64,000 nucleotides of DNA from Neobacillus drentensis NBRC 102427 (GCF_001591445.1 NZ_BCUX01000026.1:23566-87565); one strand, 5' to 3'; shown: positions 37,563-48,420, counted from the first letter of the stretch. Numbers and translations are program-made. Notes: a model not told the origin generated them from the sequence alone.

Positions 37563-38666
37563 ATGTCTGAATTAAAACGAACTCCGCTTTTTGAAGTGTA
37601 TAAGGAATGGGGAGGAAAAACGATTGATTTCGGTGGTTGGGCACTACCGGTCCAATTCTCAAGCATCAAAGAAGAGCATGAAGCTGTTCGCACAAGTGCA
37701 GGATTATTTGATGTTTCCCATATGGGCGAAGTAGAAGTAAAAGGCTCTGATAGTTTAACATTTTTACAAAAAATGATGACGAATGATATTTCAAAAATAA
37801 AAAATGGAGGTGCGCAGTACACTGCCATGTGTTATGAAAATGGCGGAACTGTCGATGACCTGCTGGTATATAAGATTGAAGACAATCATTACCTTTTGGT
37901 TGTCAATGCATCAAATATTGAAAAAGATTACAAATGGCTTGAAGACCATATAACCGGTGATGTCACTTTAGAGAACTTATCAGAAAAAACTGCTCAACTG
38001 GCTATCCAGGGACCTCTTGCAGAAAAAGTCCTGCAAAAGCTTGCAGGAGAGACTGATTTAAGTGGAATTGGCTTTTTCAAATTCCAACAAGAGGTAAACC
38101 TAAATGGGAAAAAGGCACTTGTATCGAGAACAGGTTATACCGGTGAAGATGGCTTTGAAGTCTATTGCAAGGCAGAGGATGTTGTCGACCTTTGGAGAGA
38201 CATTTTAACTGCAGGTCAAGAAGATGGAGTGATTCCATGTGGTTTAGGGGCACGCGACACTCTTCGCTTTGAAGCAGTTTTAGCACTTTATGGGCAGGAA
38301 CTATCATCTGAAATTTCACCACTTGAAGCAGGAATTGGCTTCGCTGTGAAATTAAAGAAAGAAAATGATTTTATCGGGAAAGATGCGTTGATCCAACAAA
38401 AAGAACAGGGTCTAACCAGAAAATTGGTAGGTATCGAAATGATAGATCGCGGGATTCCTCGTCATGGATACCCTGTTTATATAGGTGATCAATTAATTGG
38501 TGAGGTTACAACTGGTACACAATCACCAAGCTTAAAGAGGAATATTGGTCTTGCTTTAATTAAGACAGAATTTTCTGGTCTTGAATCCGAGCTAGAGATC
38601 GAAATTCGTGGCAAACGCTTAAAGGCTATAGTGGTTCCAACACCTTTTTATAAAAGAGAACAGTAA
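37563..38666 (+). CDS. gcvT: Aminomethyltransferase, glycine cleavage T-protein
   Basis: 367 residues from ATG 37563, with GAAGGGGGA 8 nt upstream; the in-frame ATG at 37536 is less likely. It transfers the aminomethyl carbon to THF, releasing ammonia. [33 protein letters not shown] and the C-terminal [12 protein letters not shown] are family motifs. First gene of the operon controlled by the glycine riboswitch. Confidence 0.95.
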   Translation: MSELKRTPLFEVYKEWGGKTIDFGGWALPVQFSSIKEEHEAVRTSAGLFDVSHMGEVEVKGSDSLTFLQKMMTNDISKIKNGGAQYTAMCYENGGTVDDLLVYKIEDNHYLLVVNASNIEKDYKWLEDHITGDVTLENLSEKTAQLAIQGPLAEKVLQKLAGETDLSGIGFFKFQQEVNLNGKKALVSRTGYTGEDGFEVYCKAEDVVDLWRDILTAGQEDGVIPCGLGARDTLRFEAVLALYGQELSSEISPLEAGIGFAVKLKKENDFIGKDALIQQKEQGLTRKLVGIEMIDRGIPRHGYPVYIGDQLIGEVTTGTQSPSLKRNIGLALIKTEFSGLESELEIEIRGKRLKAIVVPTPFYKREQ

Positions 38667-38687
38667 AACATGAAGGGAGTTAGGTTT

Positions 38688-40034
38688 ATGAAACATCGCT
38701 ATTTACCCATGACTGAACAAGATAAGAAGGCTATGCTTGAGGCAATTGGTGTTTCCTCAATTGATGAACTGTTTAGCGATATCCCTGAAAAAGTAAGATT
38801 TAAGGGTGAGTATAATATAAAGGCCGCAAAGTCTGAAACAGCCCTGATGAAAGAGCTGTTTAATATGGCTAGTCGGAACGCTGACCTGAAAAGTAATGTA
38901 TCTTTTTTAGGCGCAGGTGTTTATGACCATTACATGCCAGTAATTGTCGACCATGTTATTTCTAGATCAGAATTTTATACAGCCTATACACCTTATCAGC
39001 CAGAGATCTCCCAAGGTGAACTTCAAGCGATCTTTGAATTCCAAACGATGATTTGTGAATTAACTGGAATGGATGTTGCCAACTCTTCCATGTACGATGG
39101 CGGAACTGCACTTGCTGAAGCAGCGATGCTTAGTGCAGGTCATACGAAGCGAAAAACAATCGTAGTATCTGATGCCGTACACCCTGAAGCACGCGATGTT
39201 CTTAGAACATATGCAAAAGGTCAGAACCTTACTGTTGTTGAAGTACCAGTAAAAGATGGAGTTACTGATCTTGAGAAATTAAAAGGGCTCGTTAACGAGG
39301 ATGTTGCAGCCGTTATCGTCCAATATCCTAACTTCTTTGGGCGAATTGAGCCGTTAAAAGAGCTAGAGGAAATCATTCATGCAAATAAATCAATGTTTGT
39401 TGTATCAAGCAATCCATTGTCCCTTGGAGTGTTAACACCTCCAGGTAAATTTGGTGCTGACATCGTTATTGGTGATGCACAGCCGTTTGGAATCGCAACT
39501 GCCTTTGGCGGACCGCATTGCGGATATTTTGCAGTAACCACTAAGTTAATGCGTAAAGTTCCTGGCCGACTTGTCGGACAGACAACAGATGATCAAGGCC
39601 GTCGTGGGTTTGTATTAACACTGCAAGCACGTGAACAGCATATCCGACGAGATAAGGCAACATCAAATATTTGCTCAAACCAAGCATTAAATGCTCTTGC
39701 TGCATCAGTTGCAATGACAGCACTTGGTAAAAAAGGTGTACGCGAAATAGCCGCCGCCAACTTACAAAAGGCCAATTATGCAAAAAATGCATTCAAGGAA
39801 GCTGGTTTTGAAATCGTGTTTGACGGTCATTCATTTAACGAATTCGTTGTGAAATTACCTAAGCCTGTTAAAGAAATCAACCAAATGCTTTTACAAAAAG
39901 GAATAATCGGCGGCTATGATTTAGGTCGTGATTATTCAGAACTGACATACCATATGTTGATTGCTGTAACTGAACAAAGATCGAAGGAAGAAATTGATAC
40001 TCTAGTGAAGGAATTGGGGGATTTGCATGCATAA
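38688..40034 (+). CDS. gcvPA: Glycine decarboxylase P-protein subunit 1
   Basis: 448 residues from ATG 38688 (AAGGGAG 8 nt before). [20 protein letters not shown] and [14 protein letters not shown] belong to the PLP-fold large domain; the gcvPA half lacks the PLP Lys. Together with GcvPB it decarboxylates glycine and loads the methylamine group on lipoyl-GcvH. It overlaps gcvPB by 8 nt, as expected for a two-chain enzyme. Confidence 0.95.
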   Translation: MKHRYLPMTEQDKKAMLEAIGVSSIDELFSDIPEKVRFKGEYNIKAAKSETALMKELFNMASRNADLKSNVSFLGAGVYDHYMPVIVDHVISRSEFYTAYTPYQPEISQGELQAIFEFQTMICELTGMDVANSSMYDGGTALAEAAMLSAGHTKRKTIVVSDAVHPEARDVLRTYAKGQNLTVVEVPVKDGVTDLEKLKGLVNEDVAAVIVQYPNFFGRIEPLKELEEIIHANKSMFVVSSNPLSLGVLTPPGKFGADIVIGDAQPFGIATAFGGPHCGYFAVTTKLMRKVPGRLVGQTTDDQGRRGFVLTLQAREQHIRRDKATSNICSNQALNALAASVAMTALGKKGVREIAAANLQKANYAKNAFKEAGFEIVFDGHSFNEFVVKLPKPVKEINQMLLQKGIIGGYDLGRDYSELTYHMLIAVTEQRSKEEIDTLVKELGDLHA

Positions 40035-41487
40035 TCAAGACCAGGCACTCATTTTTGAACTTAGTACACCAGGACGCATCGGCTACAGTCTGCCAGAAAT
40101 GGATGTACCGGAACTAGATCTAAGCGCCCTTCTTCCTGACGGTTATCTTCGTACAGAAGAGCCAGAACTTCCGGAAGTTTCGGAGCTTGATATTATGCGC
40201 CACTACACGGCTCTCTCGAGAAGGAATCATGGGGTCGATTCAGGATTCTATCCACTTGGCTCTTGTACAATGAAATATAATCCAAAAATCAATGAAAATG
40301 TAGCGCGTTTTAACGGTTTTGCTCATGTTCATCCGCTTCAAGACGAAAGCTCTGTTCAAGGTGCCCTTGAGCTTTTATACGATTTGCAAGAGCATTTAAT
40401 CGAAATTACAGGAATGGACGAAGTGACCCTTCAGCCAGCAGCAGGTGCCCATGGGGAATGGACAGGGTTAATGATGATTCGTGCATACCATGAGGCTAAC
40501 GGTGATATGAACCGGACAAAAGTAATCGTGCCGGATTCTGCTCATGGTACGAACCCTGCTTCAGCTTCGATTGCAGGTTTTGAAACCATAACGGTTAAAT
40601 CCAATGAGCATGGTCTGGTCGATCTTGAAGATTTAAGACGCGTTGTTGGGGAAGATACAGCGGCATTAATGTTAACTAACCCGAATACGCTTGGATTATT
40701 TGAAGAAAACATTCTTGAATTGGCTGAAATTGTTCATGGAGCTGGCGGAAAGCTTTATTATGACGGAGCCAACCTAAATGCTGTTCTTTCGAAAGCCAGA
40801 CCAGGAGATATGGGCTTTGATGTGGTTCACTTAAATCTTCATAAAACTTTCACTGGCCCACACGGTGGCGGCGGACCTGGTTCCGGACCAGTTGGTGTTA
40901 AAGTAGATTTGATTCCATTCCTGCCAAAACCGATTATCGCAAAACGGGGAGAAGAGTTTGTCCTTGATTATGACCGCCCGCAGTCAATTGGCCGCGTGAA
41001 GCCATTCTACGGAAACTTCGGAATCAATGTTCGTGCCTACACCTATATCCGCTCTATGGGTCCAGATGGCCTAAAAGCAGTAACAGAGTATGCTGTATTA
41101 AATGCGAACTATATGATGAGAAGGCTTGCTGAATATTATGAGCTGCCATTTGACAGACATTGTAAGCATGAATTTGTCCTTAGCGGTAGACGTCAGAAGA
41201 AACTAGGGGTTCGTACCTTGGATATTGCGAAACGTCTGCTTGATTTTGGCTATCATCCGCCAACCATCTACTTCCCATTAAATGTGGAAGAGTGCATTAT
41301 GATCGAACCGACTGAAACCGAATCGAAAGAGACCTTGGATTCGTTCGTGGACATCATGATCCAAATAGCTAAAGAGGTTGAGGAAAATCCAGAAATCGTT
41401 CAAGAAGCACCACATACAACTGTGGTCGGCCGTATGGACGAAACTAAAGCAGCACGGAAACCAGTTTTAAAATATCAACAAGCTTAG
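40027..41487 (+). CDS. gcvPB: Glycine decarboxylase P-protein subunit 2
   Basis: 486 residues. Carries the PLP-binding Lys in [18 protein letters not shown] (about residue 275). [16 protein letters not shown] [16 protein letters not shown] and [17 protein letters not shown] are further P-protein motifs. Third gene of the operon; GcvH is encoded elsewhere. It ends with a strong terminator. Confidence 0.95.
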   Translation: MHNQDQALIFELSTPGRIGYSLPEMDVPELDLSALLPDGYLRTEEPELPEVSELDIMRHYTALSRRNHGVDSGFYPLGSCTMKYNPKINENVARFNGFAHVHPLQDESSVQGALELLYDLQEHLIEITGMDEVTLQPAAGAHGEWTGLMMIRAYHEANGDMNRTKVIVPDSAHGTNPASASIAGFETITVKSNEHGLVDLEDLRRVVGEDTAALMLTNPNTLGLFEENILELAEIVHGAGGKLYYDGANLNAVLSKARPGDMGFDVVHLNLHKTFTGPHGGGGPGSGPVGVKVDLIPFLPKPIIAKRGEEFVLDYDRPQSIGRVKPFYGNFGINVRAYTYIRSMGPDGLKAVTEYAVLNANYMMRRLAEYYELPFDRHCKHEFVLSGRRQKKLGVRTLDIAKRLLDFGYHPPTIYFPLNVEECIMIEPTETESKETLDSFVDIMIQIAKEVEENPEIVQEAPHTTVVGRMDETKAARKPVLKYQQA

Positions 41488-41497
41488 GTAAATGGAA

Positions 41498-41534
41498 AGG
41501 TCAGATTCATAAATCGAATCTGACCTCTCTTTTT
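41498..41534 (+). terminator. Terminator of the gcv operon
   Basis: AGGTCAGATTC and GAATCTGACCT pair perfectly around a 7-nt loop, then CTCTTTTT. Confidence 0.88.
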
Positions 41535-41552
41535 GCGAAACAATTTTTTCAA

Positions 41553-41582
41553 AATAAAAAAGGCTCCGAAATCCGGAACCTT
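41553..41582 (-). terminator. Terminator of yqhL
   Basis: AGGCTCCG and CGGAACCT pair around AAAT; the A run on the left yields U residues for the minus-strand gene. Confidence 0.7.
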
Positions 41583-41592
41583 AAAGGTTTTC

Positions 41593-41976
41593 TTATTTCT
41601 TCGTTTTAACTTTACCTGACCATTTTTTAAACCCGCCTTGAAGCTGGGTTAGTTCTCTATAGCCTTTTCGGTGTAAGAACTGGGCTGCGCGTCCACTGCG
41701 CATTCCACTTTGGCAATAGAGATATACCGGCATGTCTGAACGAATTTCTTTCATACGCATTTTCATTTGTGACATTGGGATATTACGTGCTCCTAAAATA
41801 TGGCCGCCTTCGAATTCGTTTGCTTCACGAACATCTATTAGTTGTGCCTTTCTGTAACCTGCACGGAACTCTTCTTCTGTTACCGTTTTAACAATTCTTT
41901 TCTGATAGAAAAAAGTGAAAACGGAATAAATGATAACTGCGACGATGATGATTAATAATGGATAAAGTGAATTCAA
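41593..41976 (-). CDS. yqhL: Membrane-anchored rhodanese YqhL
   Basis: 127 residues: one N-terminal helix (YPLLIIIVAVIIYSVFTFF) and a rhodanese domain from about residue 40, with LIDVREANEFEGGHI and the active Cys loop YLYCQSGMRSGRAAQFL. A sulphur-transferase or phosphatase-like role on the cytoplasmic side. Standalone gene convergent with gcv, as in B. subtilis. Confidence 0.9.
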   Translation of the reverse strand: MNSLYPLLIIIVAVIIYSVFTFFYQKRIVKTVTEEEFRAGYRKAQLIDVREANEFEGGHILGARNIPMSQMKMRMKEIRSDMPVYLYCQSGMRSGRAAQFLHRKGYRELTQLQGGFKKWSGKVKTKK

Positions 41977-42168
41977 CTTCTTTTTGCCCCTTTCAAGCTA
42001 TGCTGCACTAATATTTATTATATAAGTCTATCCCATAAAGATAAAGATGAATGCAAAAAAACTTTTCAATTTACTGTATTAATTATAGCAGAAACATCTT
42101 ATTTTGAATCTATATCAGATTTTGGTAGACTTAAACACGAAATTATTATAAAAAAATGAGGTTTTATC

Positions 42169-43005
42169 ATGAAAAAAGAAGTTTGGCGTTTTATTGATAC
42201 TGGAAATAGTTCACCATCTTTTAATATGGCTTTAGATGAAGCGTTACTCGATTGGCATAGTGAAGGGAAAATTCCTCCAGTGATTCGATTCTATGGTTGG
42301 AATCCTGCGACGCTGTCAGTAGGATATTTTCAAAGGGTAGAGAAGGAAATTGATATGGACGCGGTCAAGGCTCATCAACTTGGTTTTGTCAGAAGGCCAA
42401 CAGGAGGACGCGGGGTTCTCCATGAACACGAGCTTACCTATAGTGTCATCGTTTCTGAAGAACACCCTGAAATGCCTAATTCTGTTACGGAAGCCTATCG
42501 AGTTATTTCTGAAGGGATTTTAAAAGGTTTTCATCATTTGGGTCTTGAAGCTTATTTTGCTGTCCCAAAAACAGTAGAAGAAAGGGAGGCATTAAAAAGC
42601 CCTCGCTCTGCTGTTTGTTTTGATGCTCCAAGCTGGTATGAACTTGTGGTCGAAGGCAGGAAGGTTGCAGGCAGCGCGCAAACGCGGCAAAAGGGAGTCA
42701 TCCTACAGCACGGCTCTATTCTGCTAGATCTAGATGAAGATAAGCTCTTTAGTTTATTTAAATATCCGAGTGAGAGAGTTAAGGAACGAATGAGAAAAGC
42801 GTTTAAGGATAAAGCAGTTGCCATTAACGCGATTAGTCCAAGGAAAATATCGCTTGAGGATGCAAAGGAAGCTTTTTATAAAGGCTTTGCGGAAGGTCTA
42901 AATATTGACTTGGAGCCTTATCAATTATCCCGGGAAGAACTAGCATATGTTGAAAAAATTGCAAAAGAGCGCTATGAAAGTGATGAGTGGAATTTTAAGA
43001 GATAG
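42169..43005 (+). CDS. lipM: Octanoyl-[GcvH]:protein octanoyltransferase LipM
   Basis: 278 residues. [40 protein letters not shown] and [19 protein letters not shown] are lipoate-ligase fold motifs; the likely acyl-thioester Cys is in [13 protein letters not shown]. LipM moves octanoate from ACP to GcvH, the first step of lipoate assembly, so it fits beside the glycine-cleavage genes. GAGG lies before the ATG; a terminator follows. Confidence 0.9.
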   Translation: MKKEVWRFIDTGNSSPSFNMALDEALLDWHSEGKIPPVIRFYGWNPATLSVGYFQRVEKEIDMDAVKAHQLGFVRRPTGGRGVLHEHELTYSVIVSEEHPEMPNSVTEAYRVISEGILKGFHHLGLEAYFAVPKTVEEREALKSPRSAVCFDAPSWYELVVEGRKVAGSAQTRQKGVILQHGSILLDLDEDKLFSLFKYPSERVKERMRKAFKDKAVAINAISPRKISLEDAKEAFYKGFAEGLNIDLEPYQLSREELAYVEKIAKERYESDEWNFKR

Positions 43006-43010
43006 TCTGA

Positions 43011-43035
43011 AGCGGCGGATTCGTCGCTTTTTTTT
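43011..43035 (+). terminator. Terminator after lipM
   Basis: AGCGGCG and CGTCGCT (imperfect) form a hairpin before eight T. Confidence 0.7.
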
Positions 43036-43149
43036 GTGAAAATCTATAAATGTAAAGAAGCAACCTGCGAATTTTGTTGAATTTTCCTGATTTATGCCGG
43101 AAATCATCTAATAGCTTTGGTTTACTTTTAATTCTATTATTTTTTACGT

Positions 43150-43226
43150 TTGACAAAATGATTATTACTGGTTCTAAATACAATATATAGTGGTATCGAA
43201 AATATTTTTGGTACTATATATTGATT
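43150..43226 (+). promoter_or_regulatory. nrdJ promoter with two NrdR boxes
   Basis: TTGACA at 43150-43155 is a -35; a TAAATA-like -10 follows near 43175. Box 1, ACAATATATAGTGG (43180-43193), and box 2, TACTATATATTGAT (43212-43225), match the NrdR consensus and start 32 bp apart, three helical turns, the normal spacing. NrdR with ATP/dATP should repress this ribonucleotide reductase. Confidence 0.8.
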
Positions 43227-43332
43227 TCTTCGAGTATGCTATGATAACCTAAAAATATAAACCAACTAGATATAGCGTAAGCCTGCTAGATTTAGCACAA
43301 TAGGTAGATTTTAGAATGAAGGAGTTGTTCTC

Positions 43333-46300
43333 ATGTCTGTAGTTTTTAGACAAACAATGAATATTGATTTTGAAAGGTTGAATGAGGATATTCACTTATT
43401 CCCTCAGGTACATCCAGTTACCCCAGATATGAAAATAACTCACAAGGGTGTTTCCCGTTTGGTCATGCTAGACCGCTATACTTTTAAAGACAATGCAAAA
43501 ATTACTCTTACTAACGGCGACTTTGTTGTTTTGACTATTAAAGAGGATCCAAAGTTTCCAGCTCGAGGTCTTGGATATATCCAGGAAATCGACTGGGAAA
43601 AGAAAAAAGCGAAAGTTTTAGTAGAAGAGGAATTTAGGGGAGTGCTCGATGATCCTGAAGAAGCTGCAACTGGTGTGATAGACAGGTCATTAGATGTCAT
43701 TGAAAAGCCTTTAGAGCTCTTCTACGAGCAAATTGCGAAGCGGAATGCAACTGGTCTTGCTTCGGTCGAAGAGACGGAAGAGAAGCGAAGAGAATGGTCA
43801 GAACGGTTCTATCAAGAGCTTGTTAACATGAACTTCATTCCTGCAGGACGCGTTCTATACGGTGCTGGTGCAGATACGGATGTCACTTACTTCAATTGCT
43901 ACGTAATGCCGTTCGTTCCCGACTCACGTGAAGGCATCTCTGATCATCGTAAGCAAGTGATGGAGATCATGAGCCGCGGAGGCGGTGTGGGAACAAATGG
44001 TTCGACACTCAGACCACGTAATACTTTGGCTAGAGGTGTGAATGGGAAATCATCTGGTTCGGTTTCATGGCTGGATGATATCGCGAAGTTGACGCATTTG
44101 GTTGAGCAGGGCGGATCCCGTTAACTAACTCCAACGGCGGGATTAAAATCTTGTGAATTGCTGGAACACCCTTAGAGCTTTATCAACCACAACGTGACTG
44201 GCAACGGTGAGCGTGATGGTTTGAAAATGATAAGGATTGGGCAATCAGCAGCGAAGCGTCTCTGGAAACGGAGATGAACGTTCAACGACTATTGAAACTC
44301 CCTAATTCTTACCATGAACACTTTATTTAAGAGAAGGTGTGAATTAGATGGAAGAAATGGGAGGAGTAAACCATAATGTACGGAGACGTCCTTATGGGGC
44401 ACGAGACAAAGAAGAACTAATTATTTTGATTTTTAATCTTCATAAAGAAGGATTTAGCCAAGTAGATATAGCAAGAAAATTAAATATAAGTCGAGGAACT
44501 ATAAAACTTTGGAACGATGAACTCAATTTTTTTAAGCCAAGATCACCTGGAGAAGCTGGAAAGCTAAAAAATAAAATTCATCAGTATGATGAAAATTATT
44601 TTAAAACAATTCAGACACCTAATCAGGCTTATTTATTAGGTTATATAACAGGTGATGGAACCATCGTTGACCGCATAAAATCAAAAAGATTGGTTCTATC
44701 ATTAGCGGAAGAAGATAAGGAACTGCTATATGATATTGGTAAAGAACTGAAAATGGATGAGGCTATTAAGTTCAGAAAGAGAAATGCTCCCAATGAACAA
44801 AATAAATACTCATTAACAATTAGTTCCACAAAAATGTGTAATGACCTATTTGCTTTAGGTATTGGTCCTAGAAAAACTGGCATAGAAAAATGGATTAATT
44901 TTAATAAAGATGAACTCCAGTGGTCCTTTCTTAGAGGATTTTTTGATGCCGATGGTCATATTAGAGTATTTAAAAGAAATGGCTATCTAAAGGCGAGAAT
45001 GGGGTTTACAGGAAATCCTGATATGCTAATGGGAATATTAACATTTTTAAAAACCAAAGGCTTTGCTAAAAATGTTAATTCAATAACACCTAAACAAGGT
45101 TGCTCAGACTTATATTTAAGTAGTATAAAAGAACTTGCTGTACTTGGAAAAGATCTATACAAATATGGAGATATTAAATTAAATCGAAAATATATAAAGT
45201 TTTCTTCTTTGATGATATAGTCTGATCTTACATGAAAGTGTGAGAGCTAGGCAGAAATGACCTGGCCACTCTTTAGAGTGTAACAAAAAAGCGTGGAGCT
45301 CAGATGATAATGCTAGCGGATTAATGAAGATGCACTAGTCCGCGTCATTCAAAAAATGAATGACTAGAAAATCGGGTGAATTGCAGGGAAATCCTTAGAG
45401 ACTTGCAAGCTACAACGTGACTGGAAACGGTGAGCGTGAATGCTTTAAAAATTGCAGGTATTGGACAATCTGCAGCCAAGCGTCATAGGGCAAAGGTTAT
45501 GGCGAAGGTTCAACGACTAGAGGGTGAGTCCCAACAATAAACCCTCATTAGCGCCCGGCCCCTAACAGATTTTAGCTGAGGGTGATGATATAGTCTAGAC
45601 CGTCTGCTTACAAGCAGAATAAATATCCTGAAAGGGACGGTACGCACGTGGCATCCAGACATTATTGAATTTATTATATCTAAGATGCAAAATCCTAGAA
45701 TTCTACGATTCTTAATTGAAAATACAAATGATGAAACGATAAAGAAACTTGCAAAAGATAAGTTAAAGTTCACACCGCTAACTCTAAGAGAAACGGCAAT
45801 GTACCAGGGAATTGTAAATTATAAAAACATTCCCGGCTTCGGTGGCTTTGATGAAAACATCATTGCTGATGCAGAAGAAAAATTATTAACGGGTGGTAAC
45901 TACACTGTCCATAATCCAGAGTTCCTTACAGGGGCCAACATCTCTGTCTGTTTAACAAAGGAATTTATGGAAGCTGTTGAAAACGATAGTGACTATGAAC
46001 TCCGTTTCCCATATGTTGAACGATACAATCATGAGGAAATGAAAGTTTATAATGAAGAATGGCATAAAGTTGGCGACGTTCGTGAGTGGGAAAAACTTGG
46101 ACATAAAGTACGGGTGTACAAAAAGTTCAAAGCGAAAGAGCTCTGGAACTTAATCAATATTTGTGCAACCTACTCAGCAGAACCGGGAATATTTTTTATC
46201 GACAATGCTAACGACATGACCAATGCAAAAGCATATGGACAACAAGTCGTTGCAACAAATCCGTGTGGGGAACAACCACTTGCACCATTTTCCGTCTGTA

Positions 46301-47689
46301 ACCTTGCAGCTGTTAATCTCGCGGAGATGGCTGATAAGGAAACAGGACAAGTTGACTTTGAAAAGCTTAAGAAAACAGTAGCTGTAGGAGTACGGATGCA
46401 GGACAACGTTATTAATGCTACTCCATACTTCCTAGAAGAAAATAAAAAGCAGGCTCTTGGTGAACGACGTGTAGGGCTTGGAGTCATGGGCTTGCATGAC
46501 ATGCTTATTTATTGTGAAACGGAATATGGCTCACCAGAAGGAAACAAACTCGTTGACCAAGTATTTGAAATAATTGCAACTACTGCATATAGAACTTCAA
46601 TTGAATTGGCAAAAGAGAAGGGGAGCTTCCCATTCTTGTCTGGTGAAACACCAAATGAAACCAATCGATTACGACAAGCTTTCATTGATACAGGATATAT
46701 GAAAAAAATGCCAGAAGATATCCGCCAATCTATTTTAGAGTGTGGTATTAGAAATTCACATTTACTAACTGTTGCTCCAACGGGTAAAGATATTGCCCCC
46801 AGTGTTCGTAAGAGCGCTGCGTAAACTTAGCTATATGCGGGAAACCCTGGCGTATCTCTTTCTACCTTGTCTTGCCAACAATTAATAGGTAAAAAGGTAA
46901 GAGTGTTGGCGAAAGCCTACCAGACAATCCGCAGGGAAGTCGTGGCTGACCCCTCAACGACTACACGCTGAGCAACCATTAATAATGTAATGGTTGATGA
47001 TATAGTCTGACCCATATGGCGACATATGGAGCGGGTACTAATAACCCCGCCCTCTAGAATTATCTTTATAGAGAGTAACAAAAGTGAGTACTGGAACAAT
47101 GGTTGGCGTCTCCACCGGATTAGAGCCATATTTTTCATTCTCTTATTTCCGAAGCGGACGTCTCGGTAAATTTATCGAAGTAAAAGCGGATATCGTAAAA
47201 GAATACCTGGAGAAGCACCCTGAAGTCGATCCAGACAATCTTCCAAATTGGTTTATTTCATCGATGGAGCTTTCGACAGATGCACATGCAGATGTTCAAT
47301 GTGTCATTCAGCGCTGGATTGACAGCTCCATCAGTAAAACTGTCAATGCACCAAAAGGGTATAGCGTAGAGCAGGTTGAAAAAGTATACCAGCGTTTATA
47401 TCGCGGCGGGGCAAAAGGTGGAACTGTTTATGTTGATGGTTCACGCGATTCTCAGGTGCTTACACTTAAGGCTGAAGAAAATACTAATGAACAATTATCA
47501 ATTTTTAATGAAAAACCCAAGCAGCATGTGGTACTTGTTGATACTATCAGTGAACTTCGCTCAACAAGTGTAACAATCGGATCTGAAGTAGGAAATACTT
47601 GCCCGGTTTGTCGAACTGGAAAAGTAAAAGAAATGGGTGGCTGCAATACATGTACAAACTGTGGTGCCCAATTAAAATGTGGTCTTTAA
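43333..47689 (+). CDS. nrdJ: B12-dependent (class II) ribonucleotide reductase, split by three group I introns
   Basis: Coding exons 43333-44121, 45292-45321, 45649-46785 and 47087-47689 join in frame to an 852-residue protein. Motifs: FIPAGRVLYGAG, FNCYVMPFVPDSREGI and RGGGVGTNGSTLRPR in exon 1; RGAQMIMLAD in exon 2; WHPDIIEFIISKMQ, the radical-site NPCGEQPLAPFSVCNLAAVN and TVAPTG in exon 3; STGTMVGVSTGLEPYFSF and a C-terminal zinc motif (CPVCRTG, GGCNTCTNCG) in exon 4. It reduces ribonucleotides to deoxyribonucleotides using adenosylcobalamin, so needs no oxygen-formed radical. The ATG follows AAGGAG. Splicing must succeed three times for a product. Confidence 0.92.
44122..45291 (+). ncRNA. 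Group I intron 1 in nrdJ (with homing endonuclease)
   Basis: 1170 nt between CGT and CGT codons. The 5' exon end UCCCGU pairs with GCGGGA in the intron (near 44137-44143), with the hallmark U-G wobble at the splice site, and the intron ends in G. Core elements: P (GTGAATTGCTGG, near 44153), Q (GCAATCAGCAGCG, 44241-44253), R (GTTCAACGACTATTG, 44280-44294) and S (GATGATATAGTCTGATC, 45211-45227). The reading frame for the endonuclease lies between R and S, that is in the P8 region. Confidence 0.93.
44348..45220 (+). CDS. LAGLIDADG homing endonuclease in intron 1
   Basis: 290 residues. An N-terminal helix-turn-helix (EGFSQVDIARKLNISRGTI) precedes the two LAGLIDADG helices, LLGYITGDGTI and LRGFFDADGHI, so it is a two-motif enzyme acting as monomer. 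It would cut intron-less nrdJ alleles and spread the intron. Behind a good site (AGAAGGTG). The TAG stop falls inside the intron S element, so its last codons are also ribozyme core. Confidence 0.92.
   Translation: MEEMGGVNHNVRRRPYGARDKEELIILIFNLHKEGFSQVDIARKLNISRGTIKLWNDELNFFKPRSPGEAGKLKNKIHQYDENYFKTIQTPNQAYLLGYITGDGTIVDRIKSKRLVLSLAEEDKELLYDIGKELKMDEAIKFRKRNAPNEQNKYSLTISSTKMCNDLFALGIGPRKTGIEKWINFNKDELQWSFLRGFFDADGHIRVFKRNGYLKARMGFTGNPDMLMGILTFLKTKGFAKNVNSITPKQGCSDLYLSSIKELAVLGKDLYKYGDIKLNRKYIKFSSLMI
45322..45648 (+). ncRNA. Group I intron 2 in nrdJ
   Basis: 327 nt, no open frame. The 5' exon end GCGGAU pairs with GUCCGC (about 45339-45344) with U-G wobble, and the intron ends in G. P (GAATTGCAGGGAAATCC), Q (GGACAATCTGCAGCCAAG near 45463), R (GTTCAACGACTAGAG, 45508-45522) and S (GATGATATAGTCTAGACC near 45583) are all present. 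Confidence 0.92.
46786..47086 (+). ncRNA. Group I intron 3 in nrdJ
   Basis: 301 nt, no open frame, between GGT and AGT codons of TVAPTG-STGTMVG. GGGU before the 5' site pairs with GCCC (about 46802-46805). Q (GACAATCCGCAGGGAAG near 46923), R (CCTCAACGACTACACG near 46951) and S (GATGATATAGTCTGACCC, 46996-47013) are clear; it ends in G. Confidence 0.88.
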
Positions 47690-47703
47690 TACGTTTTCTT
47701 AAA

Positions 47704-47728
47704 GTGGGGAGAAATCCCCCCTTTTTTT
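47704..47728 (+). terminator. Terminator after nrdJ
   Basis: GTGGGGA and TCCCCCC (imperfect) form a stem around GAAA before seven T. Confidence 0.7.
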
Positions 47729-47757
47729 ACATGATAAGAAATATCGAAATGGACATT

Positions 47758-47780
47758 TGTCCAGCTTCAGCGCCCTAGCA
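47758..47780 (+). repeat. Dispersed GTCCAGC-type repeat fragment
   Basis: TGTCCAGCTTCAGCGCC followed by CTAGCA resembles the short GTCCAGCTCCAGCGCCTAG elements widespread in Bacillus and Neobacillus intergenic DNA (recognised from memory, not compared). Confidence 0.5.
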
Positions 47781-47932
47781 GTTCATAATATTGCATTTAA
47801 GTGGCGCATATTATGCTGGTTTTCCTAAAATAAAGTCGAATTTTGTAATATAACTGTAATCTACCTGTTACTTCGATGTTATGCTTTTTTTGTATATTAA
47901 TAGTATCGAAGCACACAGGGGGATTAAACAAG

Positions 47933-48385
47933 ATGTTGAAAAAAATCATGACAGCCATGATGGCTATGACAATTATTCTAAGTTCATTGTTTACCACTAT
48001 GGGTGATAAAGCGGAAGCGGCCTATTACCATACAAAAGCAATCTCAGTAGCAAAAGCAAATCTCGGCGTACCATATCAATGGGGTGGATTAACACCAAGA
48101 GGATTTGATTGCTCTGGTTTAGTGAAATATTCTTTCGGCAAGGCTGGCAAAGTATTGCCACGGACGGCAGCTGAAATGTTCTACAACAAAGGATACCGTG
48201 TTAACTCATTGAGAACTGGAGACTTAATGTTCTTTGCACAAAATAAAGCAAGCAGACCTAGTCATGTTGCAATATACATAGGTGGCGGAAAAATGATTCA
48301 GTCTTCATCTTCAAAAGGTGTTTCAATTGCTTCTACAAGCAACAGTTATTGGAAACCAAGATTCATTGGTGCCAAACGTTTTTAA
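47933..48385 (+). CDS. Secreted NlpC/P60 cell-wall hydrolase
   Basis: 150 residues from ATG 47933, after AGGGGG. Signal peptide MLKKIMTAMMAMTIILSSLF with cleavage likely near AEAAYY (about 31). The NlpC/P60 domain follows: WGGLTPRGFDCSGLVKYSF with catalytic Cys, and RPSHVAIYIGGGKMIQSS with catalytic His. It cleaves D-Glu-to-diamino acid bonds in peptidoglycan peptides. No LysM or SH3 repeats, so only the minimal catalytic form. Confidence 0.88.
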   Translation: MLKKIMTAMMAMTIILSSLFTTMGDKAEAAYYHTKAISVAKANLGVPYQWGGLTPRGFDCSGLVKYSFGKAGKVLPRTAAEMFYNKGYRVNSLRTGDLMFFAQNKASRPSHVAIYIGGGKMIQSSSSKGVSIASTSNSYWKPRFIGAKRF

Positions 48386-48420
48386 TTATAAGTTAAGCGG
48401 TTTCAATACAAGTAAACGAG

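Noticed and set aside
46786..46824. Extra C-terminal residues KDIAPSVRKSAA on the third nrdJ exon frame.
   Set aside because: This is read-through into intron 3; the splice site lies after GGT at 46785.
47084..47689. A separate gene starting at GTG 47084.
   Set aside because: The first codon is the intron end; the sequence is the C-terminal exon of nrdJ with its zinc motif.
43333..47689. nrdJ as a pseudogene broken into pieces.
   Set aside because: All breaks coincide with group I introns that have pairing at the 5' splice sites and join in frame.
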